A DNA stretch of 64,000 nucleotides from NCBI GenBank assembly GCA_012839805.1, contig DUMU01000020.1:32945-96944 (forward strand). Reading direction: 5' to 3'. Below are positions 7,911 through 17,229 of this stretch, in pieces. The notes under the pieces were generated by a model that was not told the DNA's origin, searched no databases, and saw nothing but the letters and a program-made list of their open reading frames with translations. The DNA comes from Bacillota bacterium. GTDB lineage: Bacteria > Bacillota > Limnochordia > Limnochordales > DUMU01. Positions within the stretch are counted from its first letter, which is position 1. The number at the start of each line of letters is the position of its first letter. The position numbers and the translations under genes were made by a program.

Positions 7911-9215
7911 CTAACCGCCACTCCGGACGGCAGATCCGGCCGGCGGGTGCGGAGGAGTGAGGCCGGCGATGGCCACGGCGTTGACGGCCATGAAGAAGCC
8001 GAGGATCTCCAGGGAGAAGAGCGTGTGATCCACCATCTGGTGCAGGAGGACACCCAGGTTGACGCCAAGGAGAGCCCGTGGGAGGGGGTTTGGGGGATCG
8101 TGGCGGACCAGCCTGGCACTGAACCAGACGATGCTGCCCAAATACACGATCAGCAGGATCAAGACGAAGATACCGTACTCGGCCCAGGTGTTGAGTAACA
8201 GGTTGTGGGCGGTGGCGGCGGCCAGTCCGGGACCGCCGTAGTGGGAGAGCGCGATCCCGAAGTTGCCCGGGCCCACCCCCAGCCAGGGATGAGCACGGAT
8301 CATGTCGACGGCCGCCTGCCAGATCTGCACCCGGTCGTCGTTGGCTTCCAGAGAGAGAATCGAATCAAACCTCGCCTGCAGCGGCGGAACGTTGAGCAGG
8401 AGGAGGAAGCCGAGCAAGGCGAGGGAGGTGGCAAGGCGCTGCTTGTGAGGTTGCCCGGCGGCAAAGACGAGGAGGAACAGGGTGAACCCCAGCCAGGCGC
8501 CCCGAGAACGGGTGGCGGCAAGAACCACCATAGTGAGAGTCAGGTATAGCCAGGGTATGAGGCTCAAACCCAGCCGACCCCGGGTGGTACGCACCCCCGG
8601 GCCGGCTTGAGGACCGCCAGTCCGGGAAAGCTCAACCTGTACCCACCGGGTCAGGTAACCGAATCCGAGCCCTCCAGAAAGGATGAGCAGCGTTCCGTAC
8701 CCATTCTCTCCCAGGAAGGGGGAGAACACCCGTTGCGGATGTCGCACCAGCATGAGCCCGATCCCCCAGGCGACCGAGAGCAGACCTCCCAGCGTCACCC
8801 AAGCCAGGAGGGAGTCGAGGGGGCTCGGGCCATCCGTGTCCGCAGTTTCGCCCGGTCTCTCGGGGAGCGTCTTTCGGTGCAGGGAGTAAGCGAAAGCAGC
8901 ACCTTCTTTGATCATAAGGAAGTTCACCAGAGCGAAACCGGCTACCGTGGTCCAATTGACCCATCGGTGGGGTGAGGCCGCGGCTGCACTGATAAGGGTG
9001 CCCGTGACGAGCAGCCCCAGGCTGATCAGCAGCCATCGGAGAGCAGGAGGCCCCGCGAGGTTCGCCCCATGGCGTGTCCTGAACGCGCGCGGGTTTCGCA
9101 AGCTTCTTAAAAGGAACAAGACCATGATCAGGCTGGTATGACCGAGGGGGCCCAGAAGAGCGAGAAGGCGCCACAAAACTCCATCGAATGGTGTTTGGCG
9201 CTCGTTACTTGTCAT
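7911..9215 (-). CDS. O-antigen ligase/polymerase-like membrane protein (Wzy_C family)
   Basis: A 434-residue protein with about ten to eleven membrane helices. It carries the Wzy_C signature region: ATRSRGAWLGF, then after a helix DDRVQIWQAAVDMIRAHPWLGVGPGNF with the long extracytoplasmic loop, and AHNLLLNTWAEYG. Family members join or polymerise lipid-linked glycans, or in Gram-positive sporeformers act on teichoic or surface polysaccharides. ATG at 9215 follows AGGTGG. The stop lies 2 nt from the end of the convergent ClC gene. No glycosyltransferases are adjacent, so the glycan acted on is unknown; the family assignment is firm, the substrate is not. Confidence 0.85.
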   Translation of the reverse strand: MTSNERQTPFDGVLWRLLALLGPLGHTSLIMVLFLLRSLRNPRAFRTRHGANLAGPPALRWLLISLGLLVTGTLISAAAASPHRWVNWTTVAGFALVNFLMIKEGAAFAYSLHRKTLPERPGETADTDGPSPLDSLLAWVTLGGLLSVAWGIGLMLVRHPQRVFSPFLGENGYGTLLILSGGLGFGYLTRWVQVELSRTGGPQAGPGVRTTRGRLGLSLIPWLYLTLTMVVLAATRSRGAWLGFTLFLLVFAAGQPHKQRLATSLALLGFLLLLNVPPLQARFDSILSLEANDDRVQIWQAAVDMIRAHPWLGVGPGNFGIALSHYGGPGLAAATAHNLLLNTWAEYGIFVLILLIVYLGSIVWFSARLVRHDPPNPLPRALLGVNLGVLLHQMVDHTLFSLEILGFFMAVNAVAIAGLTPPHPPAGSAVRSGG

Positions 9216-9340
9216 TTGCTACATCCACCTGCAGGAAGAGAGTGAGAAGGGAGGCATGTCCATCGCCAGCAGTTTAATTCTCCCGCAGTTCGCAGTCAAG
9301 GAAACGACCCGCCGGCCCGGCAGCTTAAGCCGGCCGAACC

Positions 9341-9369
9341 TTGTTCGAGCGGCAGGGGCATGATAAGAT
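9341..9369 (+). promoter_or_regulatory. Sigma-A promoter for marR-MATE operon
   Basis: TTGTTC (9341-9346), 17 nt, then TAAGAT (9364-9369) preceded by TGA, an extended -10. Transcription would begin about 55 nt before the regulator start at 9431. Confidence 0.6.
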
Positions 9370-9430
9370 GATGCAGATTCTTCGGCGAGCGAAACATTCG
9401 GGACTAGAAGGATAGGGCGGGGTTTCGAAC

Positions 9431-9883
9431 ATGGCCGACGATCTTCTCGACCGGCTGGAAGCGGCGCTACGTGAGGCATCCCGCCAGTTGAACCGCATCA
9501 CCCGCGCGCGGCTTGCCGAATTCGAGTTGACGCTGCCGCGCTTTTACGCCCTGAAAATGGTAGGACATTGCGGTGTCCTCACCATGAGCGCGCTCCAGGA
9601 ACGGCTGGGACTTGCACCATCCACCGTGACCGAGCTGGTGGACGACCTGGTGGAAGCCGGCCTGGTGATCCGGGAGCGCTCCCACGAAGACCGCCGGGTG
9701 GTAACGGTTGCGCTGACACCGGCCGGGAAACGGGTCATGGCCCGGCTCGGTAGATACCGCCGGGAGGCGCTGGCGCAAGCGGCCGCGGGGATGACCGAGG
9801 AGAAGCTGCAGGCTCTGGTTCGCGACCTCACCCTGCTGGCCGAGGCGCTGGATCGGTTGGCCGGCAGCGCCGACGGAGGTTGA
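9431..9883 (+). CDS. MarR-family transcriptional regulator
   Basis: A 150-residue winged-helix regulator of normal MarR length. The recognition region reads MSALQERLGLAPSTVTELVDDLVEAGLVIRERS in two pieces: helix-turn-helix about residues 57-87, then the wing HEDRRVVTVALTPAG with the conserved D-R-R pair. The flanking helices form the dimer domain. It lies 9 nt upstream of a MATE exporter and shares its transcript, an arrangement in which the regulator usually represses the exporter until a toxic ligand binds. The promoter just upstream is the natural site for autorepression, although I see no convincing palindrome on it. The ligand is unknown. Confidence 0.92.
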   Translation: MADDLLDRLEAALREASRQLNRITRARLAEFELTLPRFYALKMVGHCGVLTMSALQERLGLAPSTVTELVDDLVEAGLVIRERSHEDRRVVTVALTPAGKRVMARLGRYRREALAQAAAGMTEEKLQALVRDLTLLAEALDRLAGSADGG

Positions 9884-9892
9884 AACGTTCGG

Positions 9893-11398
9893 GTGGAAAA
9901 ATACCGGCGTCGTGCCGTTCCCAGGAGTTTCTTCAAAGAAAACCTGACCGCGGCCGAGATGCGTCGCAACATCCTCATCCTGGCCTGGCCTTCGGTGGCG
10001 AACCTCGCCTTGCAGACCCTGGTCGGGATGTTCACCATGATGATCATCGGCTCGCTCGGCCCGGCCGCCATTGCCGCGGTTGGACTCGGGAATCTCGTGA
10101 TCTTCATCATGATCGGGGTACTGGCCGCGCTTTCGGTGGGGACGACGGCCCTGGTGGCCCGCCGCATCGGTTCGGGGCGGGTGGGCCAGGCGGAGGAGGT
10201 GCTCCGCCAATCGCTCCTGGCGGGCGTGCTCGTAGCCGGCGTGCTGAGTGCCGTGGTGTTCATGCTGGCCGAGCGGCTCATCGACGCGTTGATGCTGAGC
10301 AACCACGACCGGGCGGTCATCGGGATGGCCACCCTTTACCTCAGGTATGTCTCGCTTTCGATGATCGTGGGCGTGCTGCTCTTCATGATCAACGGGGCGC
10401 TGGAGGGAGCGGGCGATACTCGTACACCCCTTTACATCATGATAGTGGTCAACCTCGTTAACCTGGCCGGAGCACTGCTCCTGGTCCGGGGGCTGGGGCC
10501 CTTCCCGGCCCTCGGGTTCAAGGGGGCCGCCCTGGCCGCGGTGGTGGCACGTGTCCTGGGCTCGGCCCTTGCCGTGGGATGGGTCGCCGGTCCGTACTCG
10601 GTCCTGCGCCTGCGGTGGCAAGGCGGCTTCCGTCCGGATTGGTCCACGATCCGCCAGGTTCTCGACATCGGTCTGCCTGCTTCCGGTGAACAACTGGCCC
10701 GCCTGGCTGCCCAGACCATATATACCGTTTTCATCGTCAACATGGGTACCTGGGTGCTGGCGGCCCACCAGATCACGGCCAACGTCAACTCTCTCGCCAT
10801 GTTGCCGGGCACGGGGTTTGCCGTTGCCGCCACTACCCTCGTGGGGCAGAGCCTGGGCGCCGGAAGCCCGGAAGTGGCCGCTCGCTACGCCCGGGAGACG
10901 AACAAGCTCGGGACGTTGCTCATGGCCTCCATTGCCGCGCTCTTCGGAGTGTTCACCCGGCCCTTCGTTTCCCTTTATACGACGGATCCTCAGGTGATCG
11001 CGCTGGCGGTGAGTACGGTACGGATCGTAGCGGTGGCGAGCATACCGTTCAGCATTGTCCTCATTACCAGCGGGTCGCTGCGCGGGGCCGGCGATACCAG
11101 GTTCGTGCTTTACACCACCGTGGCCGGTCAGTGGGGGATTCGCCTGGCCCTGACCTTCGCCCTGGCTCTGGGATTGGGTTGGGGGTTAGAGGGGGTTTGG
11201 GTCGCCATGCTCCTCGATCTCGTGATCCGGGCCGGGATCGTCCGCTGGCGGTTTGCGAGCGGGGCCTGGCGAACGGTCTTCGCCCGGCAGGAGGCCCGCT
11301 ACGATAGGCGCGGCGGGGTCCGAGAAGTGGATCTGAGCGGAGACGGGGAGCTGAGAGGTGGCGGCGACCCGGCCGGCCTCGGCCCTTCCGGCACCTGA
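9893..11398 (+). CDS. MATE-family multidrug/metabolite efflux transporter
   Basis: A 501-residue, twelve-helix MATE protein. Two homologous halves are visible, each beginning with a MATE block (ILAWPSVANLALQTLVGMFT near residue 30 and IGLPASGEQLARLAAQTIY near residue 260). INGALEGAGDTRTPLYIM and ITSGSLRGAGDTRFVLYTT are the paired GAGDT motifs. GTG at 9893 uses the GGAGG inside the end of the marR gene. It exports organic cations or drugs using an ion gradient. The last 40 residues (after the twelfth helix) are Gly/Arg-rich and unlike the family. Co-transcribed with the MarR regulator. Confidence 0.93.
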   Translation: MEKYRRRAVPRSFFKENLTAAEMRRNILILAWPSVANLALQTLVGMFTMMIIGSLGPAAIAAVGLGNLVIFIMIGVLAALSVGTTALVARRIGSGRVGQAEEVLRQSLLAGVLVAGVLSAVVFMLAERLIDALMLSNHDRAVIGMATLYLRYVSLSMIVGVLLFMINGALEGAGDTRTPLYIMIVVNLVNLAGALLLVRGLGPFPALGFKGAALAAVVARVLGSALAVGWVAGPYSVLRLRWQGGFRPDWSTIRQVLDIGLPASGEQLARLAAQTIYTVFIVNMGTWVLAAHQITANVNSLAMLPGTGFAVAATTLVGQSLGAGSPEVAARYARETNKLGTLLMASIAALFGVFTRPFVSLYTTDPQVIALAVSTVRIVAVASIPFSIVLITSGSLRGAGDTRFVLYTTVAGQWGIRLALTFALALGLGWGLEGVWVAMLLDLVIRAGIVRWRFASGAWRTVFARQEARYDRRGGVREVDLSGDGELRGGGDPAGLGPSGT

Positions 11399-11513
11399 GC
11401 GCGCCAGGACGGGCCGGCGGCCAGGCAGCGGGAAAAAAGCTAAGTATGGCCGCTTGGGCGTGATCGCGGTAACATAGGGACAAGAAGGCAGGCAGTTCAA
11501 CCGGAGGTAAACG

Positions 11514-12905
11514 TTGTTGAACATCTGGGAAGGGAAGCTAATCGTCGTCGGCATCACCGGCAGCATTGCGGCCTATAAAGCGGTGGACCTGGTTCGCCGC
11601 CTGGTGGAGCGGGGGGCGCGGGTGCGGGTGTTGATGACCGCCGCCGCCGAACGGTTCATCAGCCCGGTGACTTTGCGGGAGCTTTCCCGGGCGCCGGTGG
11701 TCACCGACCTTTTTGCGCCGGAGACGGCGGGAGACGTGATAACCCACGTGCAGCTGGGGCTGGAGGCGGCGGCGTTCGTGGTTGCCCCCGCCAGTGCCGA
11801 CATGATCGGCAAGATGGCCAATGGGCTTGCCGATGACCCCGTCTCCACTACTTACCTCGTAACCAGAGCTCCGGTGATCATCGCTCCGGCCATGAACTCC
11901 AACATGTATACGCATCCGGCAGTTCAGGCCAACATCGCCCGGCTGAGGAGCCTGGGGTGCATCTTCGTCGGGCCGGAAGAGGGGCGGCTGGCGAGCGGGC
12001 ACCGGGGGCCGGGGAGGTTCAGCGAGACGGAAAAGATCCTGGCGGCGGTGGAGCAGGCCCTGCGGGAGCGGGAGGAACGGCGGGGAGGGCCGGCCGGGGG
12101 GGCGCCCGTCGGGGGGACGGCGGCCGTGGCACCATGGGCCGGGAGGAAGGTTCTCGTAACCGCGGGAGGGACCAGGGAGCCGCTTGATCCGGTCCGGTTC
12201 ATAGGCAACCGGTCGTCGGGGAAGATGGGCCTGGCCGTAGCGGCCGAAGCCCTGCGGCGGGGGGCACAGGTGACCGTGGTCATGGGCACGGTCGATGAGG
12301 CCGTCAAGGAGCGCTTTCTGGCCGCGGCGCGGGCGGCTTCGCCGGCGGTGGTCGAGGTGGAACGGGCGCAGGAGATGCTCCGCGTGGTAATGGATTCAGG
12401 GTTGGATCAGGACGTGGTGGTGATGGCCGCGGCCGTGGCCGACTTCCGGCCCAAAACCTATTCGGTTGAGAAGATTAAAAGAGTAAGGAGCGGTAGCGGC
12501 ACGGGTGGCGGCGTGAGTGGCGGCGACGGTGCCGGCAGCGGCCACGGAGTCGACGGCGGCGATCCCGGCCGGCAGGAGACGCTGGTGGTTGAACTTGTCC
12601 CTAACCCCGACATCCTGGCCACCCTGGGCCGCGCCAAAGTGGAACGGGGGATGCCCAAGCCCATCCTGGTGGGTTTCGCCGCCGAATCCGGAGATCTTGT
12701 CTCGCGAGCCCGTGAGAAGTTAGCGCGCAAACCCGGCCTCGATCTTTTGGTAGCCAACGACGTTCGCCAGCCGGGCTCGGGCTTCGGTAGCGATACCAAT
12801 GCCGTGACCGTGCTGTACCCGGACGGCCGGGTAGAGCCCTGGCCGCTCATGACCAAAGACGAGGTGGCCCGCAAGCTTTGTGATCTCATTCAAGACCGTT
12901 TCTGA
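11514..12905 (+). CDS. coaBC: Bifunctional phosphopantothenoylcysteine decarboxylase / synthetase
   Basis: A 463-residue CoaBC (Dfp) protein that makes 4'-phosphopantetheine for coenzyme A. The flavoprotein CoaC half (residues 1-185) has GITGSIAAYKAVDLVRRL, the active-site His region, PAMNSNMY and ASGHRGPGR. The CoaB half has VTAGGTREPLDPVRFIGNRSSG split over the nucleotide loop, AAAVADFRP, EKIKR, and LVANDV. TTG at 11514 follows GGAGGT. Two insertions are unusual: a Gly-rich linker between the halves (residues about 185-205) and a Gly/Ser-rich stretch of about 30 residues (12485-12578) between EKIKR and the strand LVVELVPNPDIL, exactly where the CoaB loop closes over substrate. The 3' end overlaps the convergent CDF gene by 20 nt. 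Confidence 0.95.
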   Translation: MLNIWEGKLIVVGITGSIAAYKAVDLVRRLVERGARVRVLMTAAAERFISPVTLRELSRAPVVTDLFAPETAGDVITHVQLGLEAAAFVVAPASADMIGKMANGLADDPVSTTYLVTRAPVIIAPAMNSNMYTHPAVQANIARLRSLGCIFVGPEEGRLASGHRGPGRFSETEKILAAVEQALREREERRGGPAGGAPVGGTAAVAPWAGRKVLVTAGGTREPLDPVRFIGNRSSGKMGLAVAAEALRRGAQVTVVMGTVDEAVKERFLAAARAASPAVVEVERAQEMLRVVMDSGLDQDVVVMAAAVADFRPKTYSVEKIKRVRSGSGTGGGVSGGDGAGSGHGVDGGDPGRQETLVVELVPNPDILATLGRAKVERGMPKPILVGFAAESGDLVSRAREKLARKPGLDLLVANDVRQPGSGFGSDTNAVTVLYPDGRVEPWPLMTKDEVARKLCDLIQDRF

Positions 12906-13863
12906 GGGGCGGCCGGCAAGGTCGCTCGGGGGCGGTGGGCGAGGCGGCCGGTGAGGCGGAATCGGCCTGTGCTACGCACCCCGGGCATGGGTACTCTTCT
13001 CGTTCCAGCTGTACGGTGACGTGGTCGATACCAAAGGACTCCCGGCTGCGATGGAGGATGTCGGTCAAAATCTCGCCGGCCGGCCGGCTGCCGTCCACGA
13101 CCACGTGGGCCATGAGCGAAAGAATCCCCGAGGTAATGGTCCACACGTGCAGGTCGTGCACTCCCTTTACTCCCTCCGTGGCCAGGATCGCCCCCCGGAC
13201 GTCGGAGAGGTCGACCTCGTCCGGGGTCGCCTCGAGCAGCACGTTACCCACTTCCCGCAACAGGCGTATCGTACCCAGCAGGATGATGAGGCCGATTACG
13301 ACCGAGACGACGGCATCCACGGCATACCAGCCGGTAAGGGCGATCACCACTCCGGCCGTCACCGCTCCTACCGACCCGAGCAGATCCCCCAGGACGTGCA
13401 GATAGGCGCTCTTGACGTTGAGGTTGGCACGGGGGTCGTCGCGCCGCAGGAGCAGGATGCCGGCGAGGTTCGCCAGCAGACCCACCAGGGCAACTACCAG
13501 CATGAATCCGCTGCGAACCGGCGGCGGGTTCAGGAAGCGCTCCCACGCCTCGCGGAAGACGAACCCCGTGACTAAAAGAAGCATGAACCCGTTGAGCAGG
13601 GCGGCCAGGATCTCGACCCGCCGGTATCCGAAGGTCTTTTGGGGGGGAGCCGGGCGCCGGGAAAGCCACATGGCCAGCCACGAAAGCCCGAGGGAGCTAA
13701 CATCACTCACCATGTGAACGGCATCCGACACCAGCGCCAGGCTGTTGGCCCAAAGGCCGCCCACGAGTTCAACCAGGAAAAAGAGGAAGGTCAGGGCGAG
13801 CACCTGACCCAGCGCGTGACGGCCTGGGGAACTGGAGCGGGAATGGGAGTGCGAATGAGACAC
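12886..13863 (-). CDS. Cation diffusion facilitator (zinc exporter, CzcD type)
   Basis: A 325-residue CDF exporter with six membrane helices and a cytoplasmic C-terminal domain. The N terminus is His/Ser-rich (SHSHSHSRSS), typical of zinc carriers. The transport site is formed by HMVSD in helix 2 and HVLGD in helix 5, a two-His two-Asp set consistent with Zn2+. The C-terminal ferredoxin-like domain has GVHDLHVWTI and HVTVQLE. A Cys pair near the end (YPCPGC) could add a metal site. GTG at 13863 follows AGGTAAAGG. A sigma-A promoter lies just upstream. The C-terminal 30 residues are Ala/Pro-rich and overlap the end of coaBC. Confidence 0.93.
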   Translation of the reverse strand: MSHSHSHSRSSSPGRHALGQVLALTFLFFLVELVGGLWANSLALVSDAVHMVSDVSSLGLSWLAMWLSRRPAPPQKTFGYRRVEILAALLNGFMLLLVTGFVFREAWERFLNPPPVRSGFMLVVALVGLLANLAGILLLRRDDPRANLNVKSAYLHVLGDLLGSVGAVTAGVVIALTGWYAVDAVVSVVIGLIILLGTIRLLREVGNVLLEATPDEVDLSDVRGAILATEGVKGVHDLHVWTITSGILSLMAHVVVDGSRPAGEILTDILHRSRESFGIDHVTVQLEREEYPCPGCVAQADSASPAASPTAPERPCRPPLRNGLE

Positions 13864-13886
13864 GCCTTTACCTGCCTTTCGGCTGT

Positions 13887-13915
13887 AGTGTATGCCAGGC
13901 CCCGCCAGGGGTCAA
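13887..13915 (-). promoter_or_regulatory. Sigma-A promoter for the CDF zinc exporter
   Basis: Minus-strand TTGACC (13915-13910), 17 nt, TACACT (13892-13887). The start codon at 13863 lies about 17 nt after the expected transcription start. Confidence 0.6.
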
Positions 13916-13985
13916 CGAGAATACCCGCCCTACCGGGGAAGGATGCGGTATACTGGGAGGGAAAGATGGGACGGGAGGCGAGGCC

Positions 13986-16900
13986 GTGGAGCGTCTGGAA
14001 CCCGCCCCTTCCTATTTGCGTGCCTGGCTCGAGCAGCATGGAATCGCTCCGGACTCCGTGGAGCTACTGGCATCGGCCGACCTCGATGAGGAAGGCCGTT
14101 TTCGTCGTAGCTGGGTGCTGGCGACCCGGGAAACCCTTTGGGTGATTCCCGAAGAGAGAACGGCCGGGAGCGACGCTCCTCGGAGAGTCCGCCGCCGGCG
14201 CGTGCCTCTCCTGGCCCGCCGGACCGGTCCGCCCCCGCTCCGGATTGGCCGGGCGCTGCTCTCGGCCGGCGGCACGGATAACGTTCAGCTCGGTGAACCC
14301 CGTTACGTCCTACCCCTCTCGGAACTCGAAAACATCCGGGTGGAGAGCCTGACCGGTAACGCCCTGCTGGTTGCCAGTCGCCGGCGGTCGCCGGAGCCCG
14401 GCTCGCAGCCGGCGTCACCGTCATCGCTGCCGCCGCCAGCCCCCCTGTCCCCACCGGGGTCAGCGCCGCCGGTCGCGGCCGAGGCCCCGGTACAAACCCA
14501 GGCGGTCGCCGGCGGTGCTGCGAAACCGGTGGCGGAACCGCTGATCCTTTGTCGCTTCACCAACTCCGAGGCGCGCAAGTTCGGCCTCTTCGCCCGGCTC
14601 CTCGAAAAACTGCGCCAGGGCGAGGCCATTCAAGAGAGCGATCTTCGTGAGGACCAGGTCCCCTCGTACTGCCCCCGCTGCGGGCTGATGTACCCCGAGC
14701 CCAGCCGTCCGGTCTGCCCCCGCTGCATCGACCGGCGTCGCCTCTTTTTGCGGGTGCTCTCCTTTGCTCCCCGCTACCAGCGGCCCATAGCTCTTATCCT
14801 CCTTTGCATGCTCGCGAGCTCCGCCCTGCGCCTTGCCAGTCCCTTCCTGGGCGGCCGCATCCTCTACGACGAGGTGCTCACCCCGGGCGGCCGCTACGAG
14901 GGGCAGGTCGGGCCGATCGTACTGGCAATCTTTGGCACCCAACTTCTAGCCCTGCTCATCAGCATTGCCCATGGTCGGATCAACTCGGTCATGACCGCTC
15001 AGGTCATCTTCGACCTGAAAACCCAGGTGTTCGCGGCCATGCAGCGGCTTTCGCTGCGCTTTTTCAGCTCTCGCCAGACCGGGAGTCTGATGACCCGGGT
15101 GAACCACGATGCCATGCAGCTGCAGTATTTCTTCCACGATGGGCTCCCCTTCTTCATCGTCAACGTGCTGATGTTCCTGGGTGTTTTCACCATTATGCTC
15201 CTGATGAACTGGCAGCTGGCCCTGCTCGTGCTGCTGCCGGCTCCCGCCATCATATGGGTGGTTCGCCGGGTGTTTCCGCGGCTTTGGGAGCTTTTCTCCC
15301 GCCGGTATCGAAAGACGAGCGCCCTCAACGCCCTGATGAACGATGCGCTCACCGGCGTCCGGGTCGTGAAGGCCTTCGGTAAGGAAGAGGCGGAGATTCG
15401 CCGCTTCGGGGTGCGCAATGCCGAGCTCTACCAGGTAGGGCTCGAAAGTGGCAATCTCGGCGCGACCATCTTCCCGGCCTTTTCGTTCATCATGAGCCTC
15501 GGTGGGCTGGTCGTGTGGGGCTTAGGGGGAGCGCAGGTGCTGCGAGGCGAGATCACGTTCGGCACCATGATGACCTTCGCCGGCTACCTGGGCATGCTGT
15601 ATGGTCCGCTCGAGTTCATGGCCCACGTGGTCGACTGGTGGTCTTTCTCGATGAACTCCGCCCAGCGTATCTTCGAAATCTTGGACGCCGTACCGGAGGT
15701 CACCGACCAGCCGCAGGCAGTTCACCTGCCGCACCTCAGGGGAGATATCCGGCTCGAACACGTGACTTTCGGATACGAGCCTCACAAACCGGTTCTGCAC
15801 AATATCGACCTGGACGTGCGCGCCGGCGAGATGCTGGGACTGGTGGGCCATTCCGGCGCCGGCAAGTCCACCATGACGAACCTAATCACCCGGCTTTACG
15901 ACGTAGACGAGGGCACGGTCGCGATCGATGGCACGAACGTCCGGCAAATCGCCATTGCCGACCTTCGTTCCCAGATCGGCATGGTTCTGCAGGATCCCTT
16001 CCTCTTTTCGGGGTCGATTGCCGAGAACATCGCCTATGCCCGGGCGGAGGCCACGCCCCGGGAGATCCTGCGGGCGGCGCAGGCGGCCAACGCCCACGAC
16101 TTCATCGTGATGCTGCCGGATGGCTACGACACCGTGATCGGGCACCGCGGGCGAGATCTGTCGGGCGGGGAAAAGCAGCGGATCGAGATCGCCCGGGCCA
16201 TCCTGCGGGACCCCCGGATTTTGATCCTGGACGAAGCTACCTCGTCGATGGACACGGAGACCGAACAGAAGATCCAGCAGGCCCTGAAGCGGCTGGTCAA
16301 GGACCGGACGACCATCGCCATCGCCCACCGGCTTTCCACGCTGCGGGACGCCGACCGTCTCTTCGTCCTGGAGCAGGGTAAGAACGTGGAATCCGGCACC
16401 CATGAGGAACTGGTGGCGAAGAAAGGCACCTATTTCAAGCTGCTCAATATGCAGCGGGAGGCGTTGAAGATCCGGGGGGTGGATGAGGCCATGTTGGAGG
16501 AAGTCGAGAAAGGGGTGGCAGAGGAAGGGAAAAACGGGCTGGCCCAGTATATGGAGATCCACTACCTCGACCCGGCGCGAATTCGCTTCTTCCGAACTCC
16601 CGGCGGTTTCCTGGGACTTACCATCAACCCCGAGGCCGGCACCGCCGGCAAGGCTGGTACGGCCGGCGAGGCGGCTCGGGCCGGCATGACCGCGGATGCT
16701 GCTACGGGTGGTGATGCCGGTGGGGCCCGCGGTGCGGGTGACAGGGCGGGAGAAGAGTACTCGCCGGTGGCGGTCTACCGGGCCTTTCCCTTGACCCGGC
16801 CCGAGCAGTACATCTCAGTGCGGGATTCCGAGGGCAAAGAGATCGGCATGATCGAAAACCTCGGGGATCTGCCGGCCGAGATGCGCCGCCTGGTCGAGGA

Positions 16901-17156
16901 GGAGCTCGAGCGACGCTATTTTACCCCGCTCATAACCCGGGTGGTCTCGGTCAAAGAAGAGTTTGGTTACAGCTACTGGGAGGTGGAGACCGACCGGGGA
17001 GCACGGCGGTTCACCGTCCGTAACAGCCATGAGAATGTGCTGCCCGTGGGTGAACGCAGCGTGATGCTGGTGGATGTGGACGGCAACCGCTTCGCCATCC
17101 CCGATTACCGGCGCCTGGCGCCGGCGGCGTACCGCCAGATCGAGTCCATGCTGTAA
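13986..17156 (+). CDS. ABC exporter subunit with N-terminal domain, zinc ribbon and fused C-terminal DUF1854
   Basis: A 1056-residue ABC exporter half with an unusual layout. Residues 1-200 form an uncharacterised domain containing RRSWVLATRETLWVIPE and a Pro/Ala-rich linker. A Cys4 zinc ribbon follows at about 228-248 (YCPRCGLMYPE...CPRC). The six-helix exporter membrane domain spans about 258-560, and the ATPase about 590-840 with GHSGAGKST, LSGGEKQ, ILILDEATS and IAHRLST, all catalytic residues intact. From about 857 to the end is DUF1854 (YLDPARIRFFRTPGGFLG to the end), broken by a 40-residue Gly/Ala insertion (16635-16755). DUF1854 is known as a separate protein beside ABC transporters, including ones linked to cyanophycin metabolism; here it is fused. 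The next gene is a paralogue sharing the first three parts, so the pair is probably a heterodimer. The substrate is unknown. Confidence 0.88.
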   Translation: MERLEPAPSYLRAWLEQHGIAPDSVELLASADLDEEGRFRRSWVLATRETLWVIPEERTAGSDAPRRVRRRRVPLLARRTGPPPLRIGRALLSAGGTDNVQLGEPRYVLPLSELENIRVESLTGNALLVASRRRSPEPGSQPASPSSLPPPAPLSPPGSAPPVAAEAPVQTQAVAGGAAKPVAEPLILCRFTNSEARKFGLFARLLEKLRQGEAIQESDLREDQVPSYCPRCGLMYPEPSRPVCPRCIDRRRLFLRVLSFAPRYQRPIALILLCMLASSALRLASPFLGGRILYDEVLTPGGRYEGQVGPIVLAIFGTQLLALLISIAHGRINSVMTAQVIFDLKTQVFAAMQRLSLRFFSSRQTGSLMTRVNHDAMQLQYFFHDGLPFFIVNVLMFLGVFTIMLLMNWQLALLVLLPAPAIIWVVRRVFPRLWELFSRRYRKTSALNALMNDALTGVRVVKAFGKEEAEIRRFGVRNAELYQVGLESGNLGATIFPAFSFIMSLGGLVVWGLGGAQVLRGEITFGTMMTFAGYLGMLYGPLEFMAHVVDWWSFSMNSAQRIFEILDAVPEVTDQPQAVHLPHLRGDIRLEHVTFGYEPHKPVLHNIDLDVRAGEMLGLVGHSGAGKSTMTNLITRLYDVDEGTVAIDGTNVRQIAIADLRSQIGMVLQDPFLFSGSIAENIAYARAEATPREILRAAQAANAHDFIVMLPDGYDTVIGHRGRDLSGGEKQRIEIARAILRDPRILILDEATSSMDTETEQKIQQALKRLVKDRTTIAIAHRLSTLRDADRLFVLEQGKNVESGTHEELVAKKGTYFKLLNMQREALKIRGVDEAMLEEVEKGVAEEGKNGLAQYMEIHYLDPARIRFFRTPGGFLGLTINPEAGTAGKAGTAGEAARAGMTADAATGGDAGGARGAGDRAGEEYSPVAVYRAFPLTRPEQYISVRDSEGKEIGMIENLGDLPAEMRRLVEEELERRYFTPLITRVVSVKEEFGYSYWEVETDRGARRFTVRNSHENVLPVGERSVMLVDVDGNRFAIPDYRRLAPAAYRQIESML

Positions 17157-17229
17157 GCGAAGACCGGGCCGGTGCGCCAACGAGCAGGTGCGGAAACGAG
17201 CCAGGGCAAAGAAAGGGGGGAGCAGGGGC

